Part shown: positions 52,323-60,493 of the stretch, one piece after another
Numbering within the stretch: position 1 is the stretch's first letter
Layout of the letters: every line of letters starts with the position of its first letter
DNA from: Lachnospiraceae bacterium
Lineage (GTDB): Bacteria > Bacillota > Clostridia > Lachnospirales > Lachnospiraceae
Direction: 5' to 3'
Assembly (NCBI GenBank): GCA_009911195.1
Contig: QXWV01000002.1
Coordinates: forward strand, 124,001 to 188,000
Length of the DNA: 64,000 nucleotides
The notes under the pieces: generated by a model
Told to the model about the DNA's origin: nothing
What the model saw: only the letters and a program-made list of their open reading frames with translations
The model's database searches: none
Position numbers and translations under genes: made by a program

Positions 52323-53732
52323 CTAATAAGCATTTTTATTGATGAACCCTTTAAAAATAGTCAGGAACATAATCTTAATATCCAAGCCCATGGTCCAATT
52401 CTCTATATAAAAAATATCGTACTCAACCCGCTTACGGATAGACGTATCGCCCCGGTATCCGTTAATTTGTGCCCATCCGGTCAGCCCCGGCCGCACCTGA
52501 TGCTTAATCATATAACGGGGTATCTCTTCTTTAAATTTCTCCACAAACAGCGGCCGCTCCGGCCTGGGTCCCACCAAACTCATTTCCCCCGCTAAAATAT
52601 TGAAAAACTGGGGCAACTCGTCCAGGCTTGTCTTCCTCAATATCTTTCCTACCCTTGTTACCCGTGGGTCATCCTTTACCGTCCATGCCTTTTTTTCCTG
52701 AGAAGGCTTCTGCAATTCCATAGTACGGAATTTGTACATATAAAATGACTTATTGTGAAGCCCTACCCTCTCCTGTTTAAAAATCACCGGCCCCGGGCTG
52801 GTAACTTTTACAAGAATTGCGGCCAGAAGCATAAAAGGAGATGAAACAATCAGTCCAAAGAGCGCCCCCACCACATCCACTGCCCTTTTTGCCATCCAAT
52901 TCAGCGTATTGGTCAAAGGCACATACCTGATATTAATAACCGGCAGCCCCATCAAATCTTCTGTATAGGGCCTGCTCGGCACCAGATTATTATAATCCGG
53001 AATAAATTTCGTATGGACACCGGATTTTTCGCACAAGTCCACAATCCGTTCCAGACGATTATAATCTTCCAGTGCCAATGTAACCGCAATTTCATCCAGT
53101 TTATTCTCGGGCAGGATATATAAAAGGTTTTCTATCCTCCCCAACACTTTCACGCCTTTATACAGCGTGCCGCTGGGCACCCTGTCATCCAAAATACCCC
53201 TTACCACATATCCCCATTGGGGATTAGCATTAATTCTGGTAATATATTCCTCCGCTGCCCGCGAATATCCCACTAAAAGTACATACTTTAAATTATACCC
53301 TTTTTTCCGAAAATATTGCAAACTATTCCTTATCATTGTTTTTGAAAAAGTAGACAATATAATCGTTATGATATAAAAAAGGCCAACCAAAAGACGGGAA
53401 AAATGCTCTATTTTAAAAGCATAAAGCACTACCATAAATAACATAGTCCCCGTTGTATTTGCTTTTATAATCCCGGCTATTTCATACTTTCTCCGCGTCG
53501 CCCGTTTTGGCGTATACATGTTAAAAAAATAGTATAGAGCCACATAACCGGGTACAATAAAATAAAGCGCACTGAAATATGTCTCAACAGACAACGCAGT
53601 CACGCCGGGTTCCGTATCTGCAAGCGGTGTCGCAAATTTTATCAACCATGCCAGTGAATAGGAAAGGGCTATAACAACCGCATCCACCAGCAGGTGCAGT
53701 CTATTAAAATATTTTTGGTTATCTTTTATCAT
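52323..53732 (-). CDS. Undecaprenyl-phosphate glycosylphosphotransferase (WcaJ/CpsE type)
   Basis: 469 residues. Four or five N-terminal membrane helices, a soluble Rossmann-like domain (about 145-270), one more membrane hairpin and the catalytic domain: VTSPGPVIFKQERVG, FYMYKFRTM, TSLDELPQFFNILAGEMSLVGPRPE (in pieces). It puts the first sugar phosphate on undecaprenyl phosphate, starting exopolysaccharide or capsule repeat assembly. It sits just before the LCP gene, the common order. Confidence 0.95.
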   Translation of the reverse strand: MIKDNQKYFNRLHLLVDAVVIALSYSLAWLIKFATPLADTEPGVTALSVETYFSALYFIVPGYVALYYFFNMYTPKRATRRKYEIAGIIKANTTGTMLFMVVLYAFKIEHFSRLLVGLFYIITIILSTFSKTMIRNSLQYFRKKGYNLKYVLLVGYSRAAEEYITRINANPQWGYVVRGILDDRVPSGTLYKGVKVLGRIENLLYILPENKLDEIAVTLALEDYNRLERIVDLCEKSGVHTKFIPDYNNLVPSRPYTEDLMGLPVINIRYVPLTNTLNWMAKRAVDVVGALFGLIVSSPFMLLAAILVKVTSPGPVIFKQERVGLHNKSFYMYKFRTMELQKPSQEKKAWTVKDDPRVTRVGKILRKTSLDELPQFFNILAGEMSLVGPRPERPLFVEKFKEEIPRYMIKHQVRPGLTGWAQINGYRGDTSIRKRVEYDIFYIENWTMGLDIKIMFLTIFKGFINKNAY

Positions 53733-53866
53733 AATTTCACCAAATTTCCTATACTGATATGTATTTTACAATATTATAGGAAAAAGTACAACTTAATTTT
53801 CCATAAAAATGGAAGATTGGGAAGATGCCGGAAATGCGGGCAGGGAGCAGGGATAAAAAAAATCCT

Positions 53867-54841
53867 CTATCCCGCTATCCTCCTTATCATGTTCACCCAT
53901 AGTTCCAATTGAATCCTCATATAATTCCCCAGGCATTCCGGCCGGAATGGTACTTTGTGCCTTTTGCCTTCTTCAGAACGGCATAGCCGTATCCCTTCCC
54001 AAATACCCTTCCAGTAGGTTTTTCCCATTCCTTTTCTGGCAAAAAAGAGAGCCTTGATGAAAATGCCTGCCATGAGGAAGGGCAGATTAAACAAAATCTG
54101 AACGGCCGGCATGTTTTTGTAAATCAGGTAAATGCTGTTCCTGGAAGATAATTTTACTTTGAATTCATTGTATCTGGAGCCGCTCACTGCGCTCCCTGCA
54201 TGGTAAACAATTGCACCCGGCTCATAACAATTAGCAAACCCGGAAATTTTTGCCCTGTATCCGATATCAATATCTTCCAGATAAGCGAAATGATTTTCGT
54301 CAAAATCCCCAATAACGGAAAAAATATCCTTCCGGTATATGGCCGCACCGCCGCAGGCGGCAAAGATTTCCCTGGGAACAGAATAATTCCAGCTTTCTTT
54401 TCCTTTGCCCAGGGCAAAGGCCCAGCCCAAAGCGCAATATAAGTCTCCTGCGTCATCAATGATGTCCGGGTTTTGCATGGAAAGCATTTTGGCGCTTACG
54501 GAAAATACCCTCTCGTTATTTTGAATAGTTTTTAACAGGCGCGAAACTAACTTTTTATCCACGACAGTATCGTTATTCAGTAAAATTACATACTTTGTAC
54601 CGGCAAGGCGTATCCCTTCATTTACCGCACGGCAAAACCCCTGGTTTTTTTCAAAGCGAACGAGCCTGCACATTGGATAATTCTTTTCTACGATTTGTGC
54701 ACTGCCATCTGAAGAACCGTTATCCACCACGATGATTTCAGGCATCATATCCCCGATACAAATGGATTTGAGGCAATTGTCTATATATTTTATTCCGTTA
54801 TAATTGGGTATCACTACCGTTACATCCGCTGATGTTTTCAT
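53867..54841 (-). CDS. Family 2 glycosyltransferase
   Basis: About 324 residues from ATG 54841, just before the GT-A start VTVVIPNYNGIKYIDN. The DXD-like site is in VILLNNDTVVDKK, and a later AYLEDIDIGYRAKISGF carries the catalytic acidic pair. A hydrophobic stretch lies near residue 255. A longer frame to 54970 would add an unlikely Cys-rich N-terminus and overlap the preceding gene. Similar to rhamnosyl- or N-acetylglucosaminyltransferases of O-antigen-like clusters; sugar unknown. Confidence 0.87.
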   Translation of the reverse strand: MKTSADVTVVIPNYNGIKYIDNCLKSICIGDMMPEIIVVDNGSSDGSAQIVEKNYPMCRLVRFEKNQGFCRAVNEGIRLAGTKYVILLNNDTVVDKKLVSRLLKTIQNNERVFSVSAKMLSMQNPDIIDDAGDLYCALGWAFALGKGKESWNYSVPREIFAACGGAAIYRKDIFSVIGDFDENHFAYLEDIDIGYRAKISGFANCYEPGAIVYHAGSAVSGSRYNEFKVKLSSRNSIYLIYKNMPAVQILFNLPFLMAGIFIKALFFARKGMGKTYWKGIWEGIRLCRSEEGKRHKVPFRPECLGNYMRIQLELWVNMIRRIAG

Positions 54842-54956
54842 ATTTCTATATTTCTCCCCATTTCTCTTCTCCGTCCCTATCCCCTGCAGACAAGGGGCGC
54901 ACACCCCAAGTGCCATCTTTTGGCGGCTGAAGGCACTGACGTCAATCGGCAGATGT

Positions 54957-56423
54957 TCAATACACCTCATTCCATTGCCCGGGCAGTTTGCGTTCCCAGT
55001 CCGGTATCCACACTACCATATAGCCTGCCCTTCGCACCCGTCTGCCGAAATCCAGGCATAATTTTTTCAGGTTTTCATCCCTGTTTTGTGCCACGCCTTC
55101 TTTTATGTTCCTTTCACTCTCTTTCTTTATTGTATTCCCAGCCTTCTCATGAAGTACAATTTCCTCATAGGGGAACCGCCGCATCCCATCCATTTCTTTC
55201 TCCCGATATGGTATGCCGAATACATCTTCAAAAATCCCCCAAAGCTCCTTCTTTACCCTCATATAACGCAAATCCACCGCATAGGCTTCCTGGGCAAGGG
55301 CAGCGCGGTGCATATATCCGCTGAAATTGCGGTTCAAGCCCGCATACAGGCATTTCCCCCGGGAATTATATATCCCGCCCACAATGCGCCCCTTCTTGTC
55401 CACCAGTTTTCCCCCCACAACTCCCACTTCTTTCCGTTGGGCAAAAATGCCGTTTTCATATGCAATACGGTAAAAACCTAAATGGAGGGTATGCTCCACA
55501 CTTCCTTTCCACCCCCTGGCAGCCATAAAATCCTCCAAAGCCCTTTTCCCCGCTTCATAGGCATATCGCTTGCTTTCCGGATTCTCCGCTGTGGATTCGC
55601 TGTGGCAGCGCCAGTGGTACAGCACTTTCGGCACATGTACTACCGAATCCCTTCCCCTCTCCTCCTCATAAATCAACCGGCCAATGGCGCGCAGGACTAA
55701 ATCATAATCCTGTGCCCCGTCATAGCTTTCCCTAAGCTGCAAGCTGCGCATCAGTTCCTTTCGCATGACAAGAAAATGGCAGAAATAATTATTGGAAAAA
55801 AGCAAATCCAGGTTCAGCCCATGCTTACGGTGGGGTTCGTAGAATTCCGTCATATCCCCGTTCCCTTTGTCCTCATCCGAATATAACATCCAGGCCGTTT
55901 TTCCCCTTTGCGCGCTCTCGCGAATGGCTTTGGCCATCTCATATAGCGCATCGGGCGCAAGCACATCGTCATGGTCCAGCAGGCCGATATATTCCCCCTT
56001 GGCTATCGCAAGTGCTGCATTGGTATTTTCCGATATCCCCCTGTTTTCCTCCAGGCGGATATAGCGTATCCTCCGGTCCGGATAACTGCCCACCGTCTCC
56101 TGTACGCCATTCCCCCTGCCGGCATCCGCAATGATGAGTTCAAATTTTCCGTAGCTTTGGTTCAAAACGGATTCTATCATTTCCCGCAAATGCTCTTCCC
56201 TTGTTTCATAGGCAGGCACAAGGATGCTGAACCGGTACGGGGAAGCAACAGTCTCCTGCCTCTGCCTGGCCAATACTTCTTCTTCCACTTCCTCGTAATG
56301 GTAATCAGGCCCCTTGCCCACCTTCACCCTCTCCCAAACCGCATAATACGTATTTTTCAGGCCGTTCTTTTTTAGATAATGATATGTCTTTTGTAAGTTA
56401 CTTTTTTTAATAATATGCGCCAT
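54957..56423 (-). CDS. Family 2 glycosyltransferase
   Basis: About 488 residues. An N-terminal 70-residue helical stretch precedes a GT-A domain that starts YRFSILVPAYETREEHLREM, with LEENRGISENTNAALAIAKGEYIGLLDHDDV in pieces (LLDHDDV is the metal-binding motif) and VLYHWRCHSESTA later, like the N-terminal domain of the two-domain GT at 58472. The C-terminal 200 residues do not match a second GT. ATG 56423 has GGGG 6 bp upstream and keeps the same motif spacing as clpX and the isomerase; 56435 is the alternative. Confidence 0.85.
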   Translation of the reverse strand: MAHIIKKSNLQKTYHYLKKNGLKNTYYAVWERVKVGKGPDYHYEEVEEEVLARQRQETVASPYRFSILVPAYETREEHLREMIESVLNQSYGKFELIIADAGRGNGVQETVGSYPDRRIRYIRLEENRGISENTNAALAIAKGEYIGLLDHDDVLAPDALYEMAKAIRESAQRGKTAWMLYSDEDKGNGDMTEFYEPHRKHGLNLDLLFSNNYFCHFLVMRKELMRSLQLRESYDGAQDYDLVLRAIGRLIYEEERGRDSVVHVPKVLYHWRCHSESTAENPESKRYAYEAGKRALEDFMAARGWKGSVEHTLHLGFYRIAYENGIFAQRKEVGVVGGKLVDKKGRIVGGIYNSRGKCLYAGLNRNFSGYMHRAALAQEAYAVDLRYMRVKKELWGIFEDVFGIPYREKEMDGMRRFPYEEIVLHEKAGNTIKKESERNIKEGVAQNRDENLKKLCLDFGRRVRRAGYMVVWIPDWERKLPGQWNEVY

Positions 56424-56484
56424 ACTCTTCCCCATTTCTGCGCAGCATTCATCATTGCAATTTTAATGTTCCATCGTCCTTTTG

Positions 56485-56525
56485 CAAAAGGGAAGCAACA
56501 CGTCCAGCGCATCCCTTCCCTTTTG
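56485..56525 (-). terminator. Terminator of the phosphoglucomutase gene
   Basis: CAAAAGGGAAG (56485-56495) with CTTCCCTTTTG (56515-56525), a perfect 11-bp stem, 33 bp past the stop; T-rich on the minus strand within the 3' arm. Confidence 0.7.
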
Positions 56526-56557
56526 TCCATCATGTCTTTTTCCAAATACCCAATATA

Positions 56558-58279
56558 TTAGATGTGTGCTTTCAAAGCTTCTGTCAGCTTCTCCACTTTC
56601 TCCTGTGCATCCTCTAAGCTGTTCCCTTTTACCCCCATATAGAATTTCAGCTTAGGTTCCGTACCGGAAGGACGCGCACAGCACCAGGAATCATTGGTCA
56701 GGTCGAAATAAATAACATTGGACTGCGGAAGACCTGTTTCCCTCTCTTCCCCGCTCTCCATATTCACAATCTTGTTCCTGTCATAATCCCTTGCTTCCAC
56801 TACTTTCAATTCGCCAAACTCTTTGGGCAGGTCGCCACGCAATTTGTCCATAATTGCCGCAATCTGCTTGGAGCCTTCGATGCCCTTCAATGTAATTGTG
56901 TACTGGGTTTCTTTAAAGTATCCGTATTTTTCATACAAATCCAACATTTGGTCCCATACAGTCTTTCCATGCTTTTTGCACCATGCTGCCATTTCGCACA
57001 GGCACATCACAGCCACTACCGCATCTTTATCCCTTGCATGGGTTCCAGCCAGACAGCCATAGCTTTCTTCCAAACCAAACACATAATTATTCGAGCCGCT
57101 CTCCTCAAACCATTTAACCTGCTCGCCGATATATTTGAAGCCTGTGAGCACTTCAATGCATTTCACATTGTAGTCATCGGAAATAGCCTTTGCCATATTG
57201 GTAGTAACAATGGTTGTTACCAATGCCGGATTCTCTGGCATCGTACCTGTAGCAGTCCGTTCCCTTAAAATATATTCTGCAATCAGCATTCCTGACATAT
57301 TGCCGGTAAAAGGAACATATTCCCCACTTTTCGTATCCAGCGCATAAATCCCCAACCTATCCGCATCCGGGTCGGTAGCCAAAACAATATCCGCATTCTT
57401 TTCCTTCGCCAGCTTAAGGGCAAGGGTAAATGCCTTCGGGTCTTCCGGGTTAGGGTAATCCAGCGTAGTGAAATCCGGGTCCGGCAATTCCTGCTCCGGC
57501 ACAACATATACATGTTTAAATCCCAGTTCCGATAAAATACGCCTTACCGGCACATTTCCTGTTCCATGGAACGGGGAGTAAACAATTTTAATATCGTCCG
57601 CCATCTCTTTGATGATTTCCGGATGGATAATCTGCTTTTTCAGTTCTGCCATATAGGCATCGTCGATTTCCGCCCCGATGACCTGATACAGCCCTGCCTG
57701 AATGGCTTCTTCTTTATCCATGGTCTTCACATCATGGTAATCGGTAACATTTTTCACTTCTGTGATAATCTCTTTATCCTTCGGTGCCGTCACCTGTGCG
57801 CCATCTTCCCAATATGCTTTATAGCCGTTATATTCCGGCGGATTATGGCTGGCCGTAATCACAATACCTGAAATACAGCCCAGTTGCCTTAATGCAAAGG
57901 ATAATTCCGGTGTGGGGCGGAGGGCATCGAATACATAAGCCTTAATGCCGTTTGCCGCTAAGCACAGGGCCGCTTCATCTGCAAATTCAGGGGATTTTCT
58001 CCTGGAATCATAAGCAATGGCAACCCCTTTTTCTTTCCCGCCCTGCTTTAAAATATAGTTGGCCAGCCCCTGGGTAGCCTTGCGCACTGTATAGATGTTC
58101 ATCCGGTTTGTCCCTGCCCCGATTACGCCACGCAGGCCGCCGGTGCCGAATTCCAGTTCTTTATAGAAACGGTCCTCTATCTCCTTTTCGTCATTCCTGA
58201 TGGCCAATAATTCTTTCTTCGTATCCTCATCAAAATACTCGTCATTCAGCCAGAAGTTAAATTCTTCCTGATAGCTCAT
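56558..58279 (-). CDS. pgcA: Phosphoglucomutase/phosphomannomutase
   Basis: 573 residues, the size of bacillar PgcA. The phosphoserine is in VITASHNPPEYNG, the Mg loop is LATDPDADRLGI, the sugar loop GLEESYGCLAG, and the phosphate-binding loop RPSGTEPKLKFY. It interconverts glucose-1- and glucose-6-phosphate, the step that feeds UDP-glucose into wall and exopolysaccharide synthesis, which fits its neighbours. Own terminator downstream. Confidence 0.96.
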   Translation of the reverse strand: MSYQEEFNFWLNDEYFDEDTKKELLAIRNDEKEIEDRFYKELEFGTGGLRGVIGAGTNRMNIYTVRKATQGLANYILKQGGKEKGVAIAYDSRRKSPEFADEAALCLAANGIKAYVFDALRPTPELSFALRQLGCISGIVITASHNPPEYNGYKAYWEDGAQVTAPKDKEIITEVKNVTDYHDVKTMDKEEAIQAGLYQVIGAEIDDAYMAELKKQIIHPEIIKEMADDIKIVYSPFHGTGNVPVRRILSELGFKHVYVVPEQELPDPDFTTLDYPNPEDPKAFTLALKLAKEKNADIVLATDPDADRLGIYALDTKSGEYVPFTGNMSGMLIAEYILRERTATGTMPENPALVTTIVTTNMAKAISDDYNVKCIEVLTGFKYIGEQVKWFEESGSNNYVFGLEESYGCLAGTHARDKDAVVAVMCLCEMAAWCKKHGKTVWDQMLDLYEKYGYFKETQYTITLKGIEGSKQIAAIMDKLRGDLPKEFGELKVVEARDYDRNKIVNMESGEERETGLPQSNVIYFDLTNDSWCCARPSGTEPKLKFYMGVKGNSLEDAQEKVEKLTEALKAHI

Positions 58280-58396
58280 GCTTCCATTCCTCCTATACTA
58301 ATTATTTACGGGATGTTATCCTGAATATTATTTTATCTAGTATATCATATTTTGGGCCATGCCGCTATAGGTATTGGTAATCATTTCACGGAAATA

Positions 58397-58444
58397 AATT
58401 TTCATGAGCCAAACGCCCTGCCCGCTGTGCTGCCCATGAAAATT
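58397..58444 (-). terminator. Terminator of the two-domain glycosyltransferase gene
   Basis: AATTTTCATG and CATGAAAATT form a perfect 10-bp stem (58397-58406 and 58435-58444) around a GC-rich 28-nt loop, followed by TATTT on the minus strand, 28 bp after the stop at 58472. Confidence 0.75.
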
Positions 58445-58471
58445 AAATAGAACCTATGCACTTACAGAATC

Positions 58472-60442
58472 CTACTCAACCCGCAACGAAAAATCGCTCC
58501 TGTCCAGGGAAAAGTTGGGATTATAATACGGGTCGCCCTTGGCCAGCACTTCCTTCCATTTCTCCCGGAAACGGGCGGATTCCTCATTATAGCGCTCCGC
58601 CTTCTCCCCTTTATCATCCAGCCCTCTGGAAGCGGATTCAAAATGGAACAGCTCCGCAAAGGGGGTAAACACATTCAAATACCCCATTTCCCTTAACTTT
58701 ATGCAAAAGTCCACATCATTCAGGGAAACTGCAAAAGATTCTTCCAACCCCCCTGCCTTTTCAAACAGTTCTTTGGAAACCATCAGGCATGCGCCGGTAA
58801 CGGCGGATACATTCTGGGTATAGCAAAGCCTGCCCATATAACCCAGGTTTTCACGGTGCTGCATATAATGGCTGTGCCCCGCCGTGCGGTGGGCTCCCAG
58901 GCCAAGTACCACACCGGCATGCTGTATCGTCTTGTCTCCATAATATAGCTTTGCACCTACCGCACCCACATCATCCCTTTGGGCATACATCAGCAGCTCT
59001 TCCATCCAATTCACGGTAATCACCTGGGTGTCATTATTTAACAGCAGAAGATATTCGCCTTCCGCCTTTTCCGCCCCCAGGTTATTGATGGCCGAATAGT
59101 TGAATGGCCCGTGGTAAGTGATGATTTTTACCTTTTCGTTCTGCTTCAGTTCCTCATAGTATTTTTGTATTTCCGCCGTTTCGCTGTTATTTTCCACCAC
59201 AATAATTTCAAAATTATCGTATGTGGATTTTTCCATAATCGATGAGATGCATCTACGTAAATCCGGTTCATGGTCTTTATTGGCAATGATAATGGATATC
59301 TTCGGGTTGCCGACAATCTGGTAGCTGATTTTGAAAATTGTTTCAAAAGCACGTGTACTTGTGATTTTAAAATGCTCAAAACCATGTTTTCTCAAATGGT
59401 CCGCCACTGCCCCCTTGGCTGCGTCCACCGCATAGGTTTTGGCCTGAATGCCGCTGGCCACGCTGCCGGAATGGGAACGCCAATAATACATCAGCTTGGG
59501 CACATGCACCACTTTCTTCGCCTTATCCGTCAGGCGCAGTATCATATCGTGGTCCTGGCTGCCGTCGAATTTGGTGCGGAACAGCTCGTTCCCATCCAAA
59601 AGATGTCTGTAAAAAACAGTGAAATGGCAAATATAATTATTGGCGCGCAGATTGTCAATGGCATAGTCCGGCTTAAAATGCATGGTGAGCATTTTATTGA
59701 TATCGTTATTTTTAAAGGTGGTTTCATCACAATAAATATAATCTGCCCCCTGCTCGTTGATGACCTTTGCATATTCATAAAGCACGGAAGGATGGATGAT
59801 GTCATCATGGTCAAACAGGCCGATATATTCCCCCGTAGCCATGGCCAGACACCGGTTCGTATTCCCGGAAATCCCTTCATTTTTTTCCAGCTTCTTGTAG
59901 ACAATCCGCCCTTCCCCACCGGTACAAGCTTTATCGCCTTTCTGATATTCCAGGCATATCTGCCCCACATAATTATGGGCTTCGTCGGAGCCATCCGCCA
60001 GGCAAAGTTCCCAATTTCCATAAGTCTGGTTTATCACCGAATCCAACATGGCCGTCAGAAATTCACGGGGCGTATTATAAAGGGGAACTAAGATGCTGAA
60101 CTTCACCATATGAGGAAATATCGTTTCCTGTTCCACGCGCCTTCTTTCTTCGTCGGGAAAGCTGGCCGTACCATAACGCTCCATGGCCGCCCGCTCCCTC
60201 CCCTTATATTTTATCTTCGCCCATATGCCCCGCAGATTGCCGCAGTTTCTTAACCGGTCCCTCTGGCGGATACAGTAGTGCATCGCTTTGCGAAACGGTG
60301 CGCTCATTTTCCAGATAGGATTCGTCTTAATCCGGTTGATTTTATAATTCAACTCCTCGTTTTTCTCTTCCAGTTCCGCAATCCGGCCGGCTAAATCCGC
60401 ACACTTAATATGCTCTTTTTCATATGCCGCTTTATAGTCCAT
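58472..60442 (-). CDS. Two-domain family 2 glycosyltransferase
   Basis: 656 residues. An N-terminal coiled coil (about 10-40, EELNYKINRIKTNP) precedes two GT-A domains. The first starts VKFSILVPLYNTPREF (about residue 110) with DHDDI, the second starts KISIIIANKDHEPDL (about 370) with LLLLNNDTQVI and the late SLNDVDFCIKLREMGYLNV. Two-domain proteins like this add alternating sugars or use the coiled coil to measure chain length. GGAGACAAAAAAG precedes the ATG. Same strand and 50 bp from the next GT gene. Confidence 0.92.
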   Translation of the reverse strand: MDYKAAYEKEHIKCADLAGRIAELEEKNEELNYKINRIKTNPIWKMSAPFRKAMHYCIRQRDRLRNCGNLRGIWAKIKYKGRERAAMERYGTASFPDEERRRVEQETIFPHMVKFSILVPLYNTPREFLTAMLDSVINQTYGNWELCLADGSDEAHNYVGQICLEYQKGDKACTGGEGRIVYKKLEKNEGISGNTNRCLAMATGEYIGLFDHDDIIHPSVLYEYAKVINEQGADYIYCDETTFKNNDINKMLTMHFKPDYAIDNLRANNYICHFTVFYRHLLDGNELFRTKFDGSQDHDMILRLTDKAKKVVHVPKLMYYWRSHSGSVASGIQAKTYAVDAAKGAVADHLRKHGFEHFKITSTRAFETIFKISYQIVGNPKISIIIANKDHEPDLRRCISSIMEKSTYDNFEIIVVENNSETAEIQKYYEELKQNEKVKIITYHGPFNYSAINNLGAEKAEGEYLLLLNNDTQVITVNWMEELLMYAQRDDVGAVGAKLYYGDKTIQHAGVVLGLGAHRTAGHSHYMQHRENLGYMGRLCYTQNVSAVTGACLMVSKELFEKAGGLEESFAVSLNDVDFCIKLREMGYLNVFTPFAELFHFESASRGLDDKGEKAERYNEESARFREKWKEVLAKGDPYYNPNFSLDRSDFSLRVE

Positions 60443-60493
60443 CTTTTTTGTCTCCTATTCCAGTTCCGCGCTTACCCTTCCGGGTGGGGCGGC

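Noticed and set aside
54842-54970. N-terminal extension of the GT2 gene to 54970
   Set aside because: It overlaps the preceding gene, has no ribosome site and adds Cys-rich sequence before the GT-A domain start.
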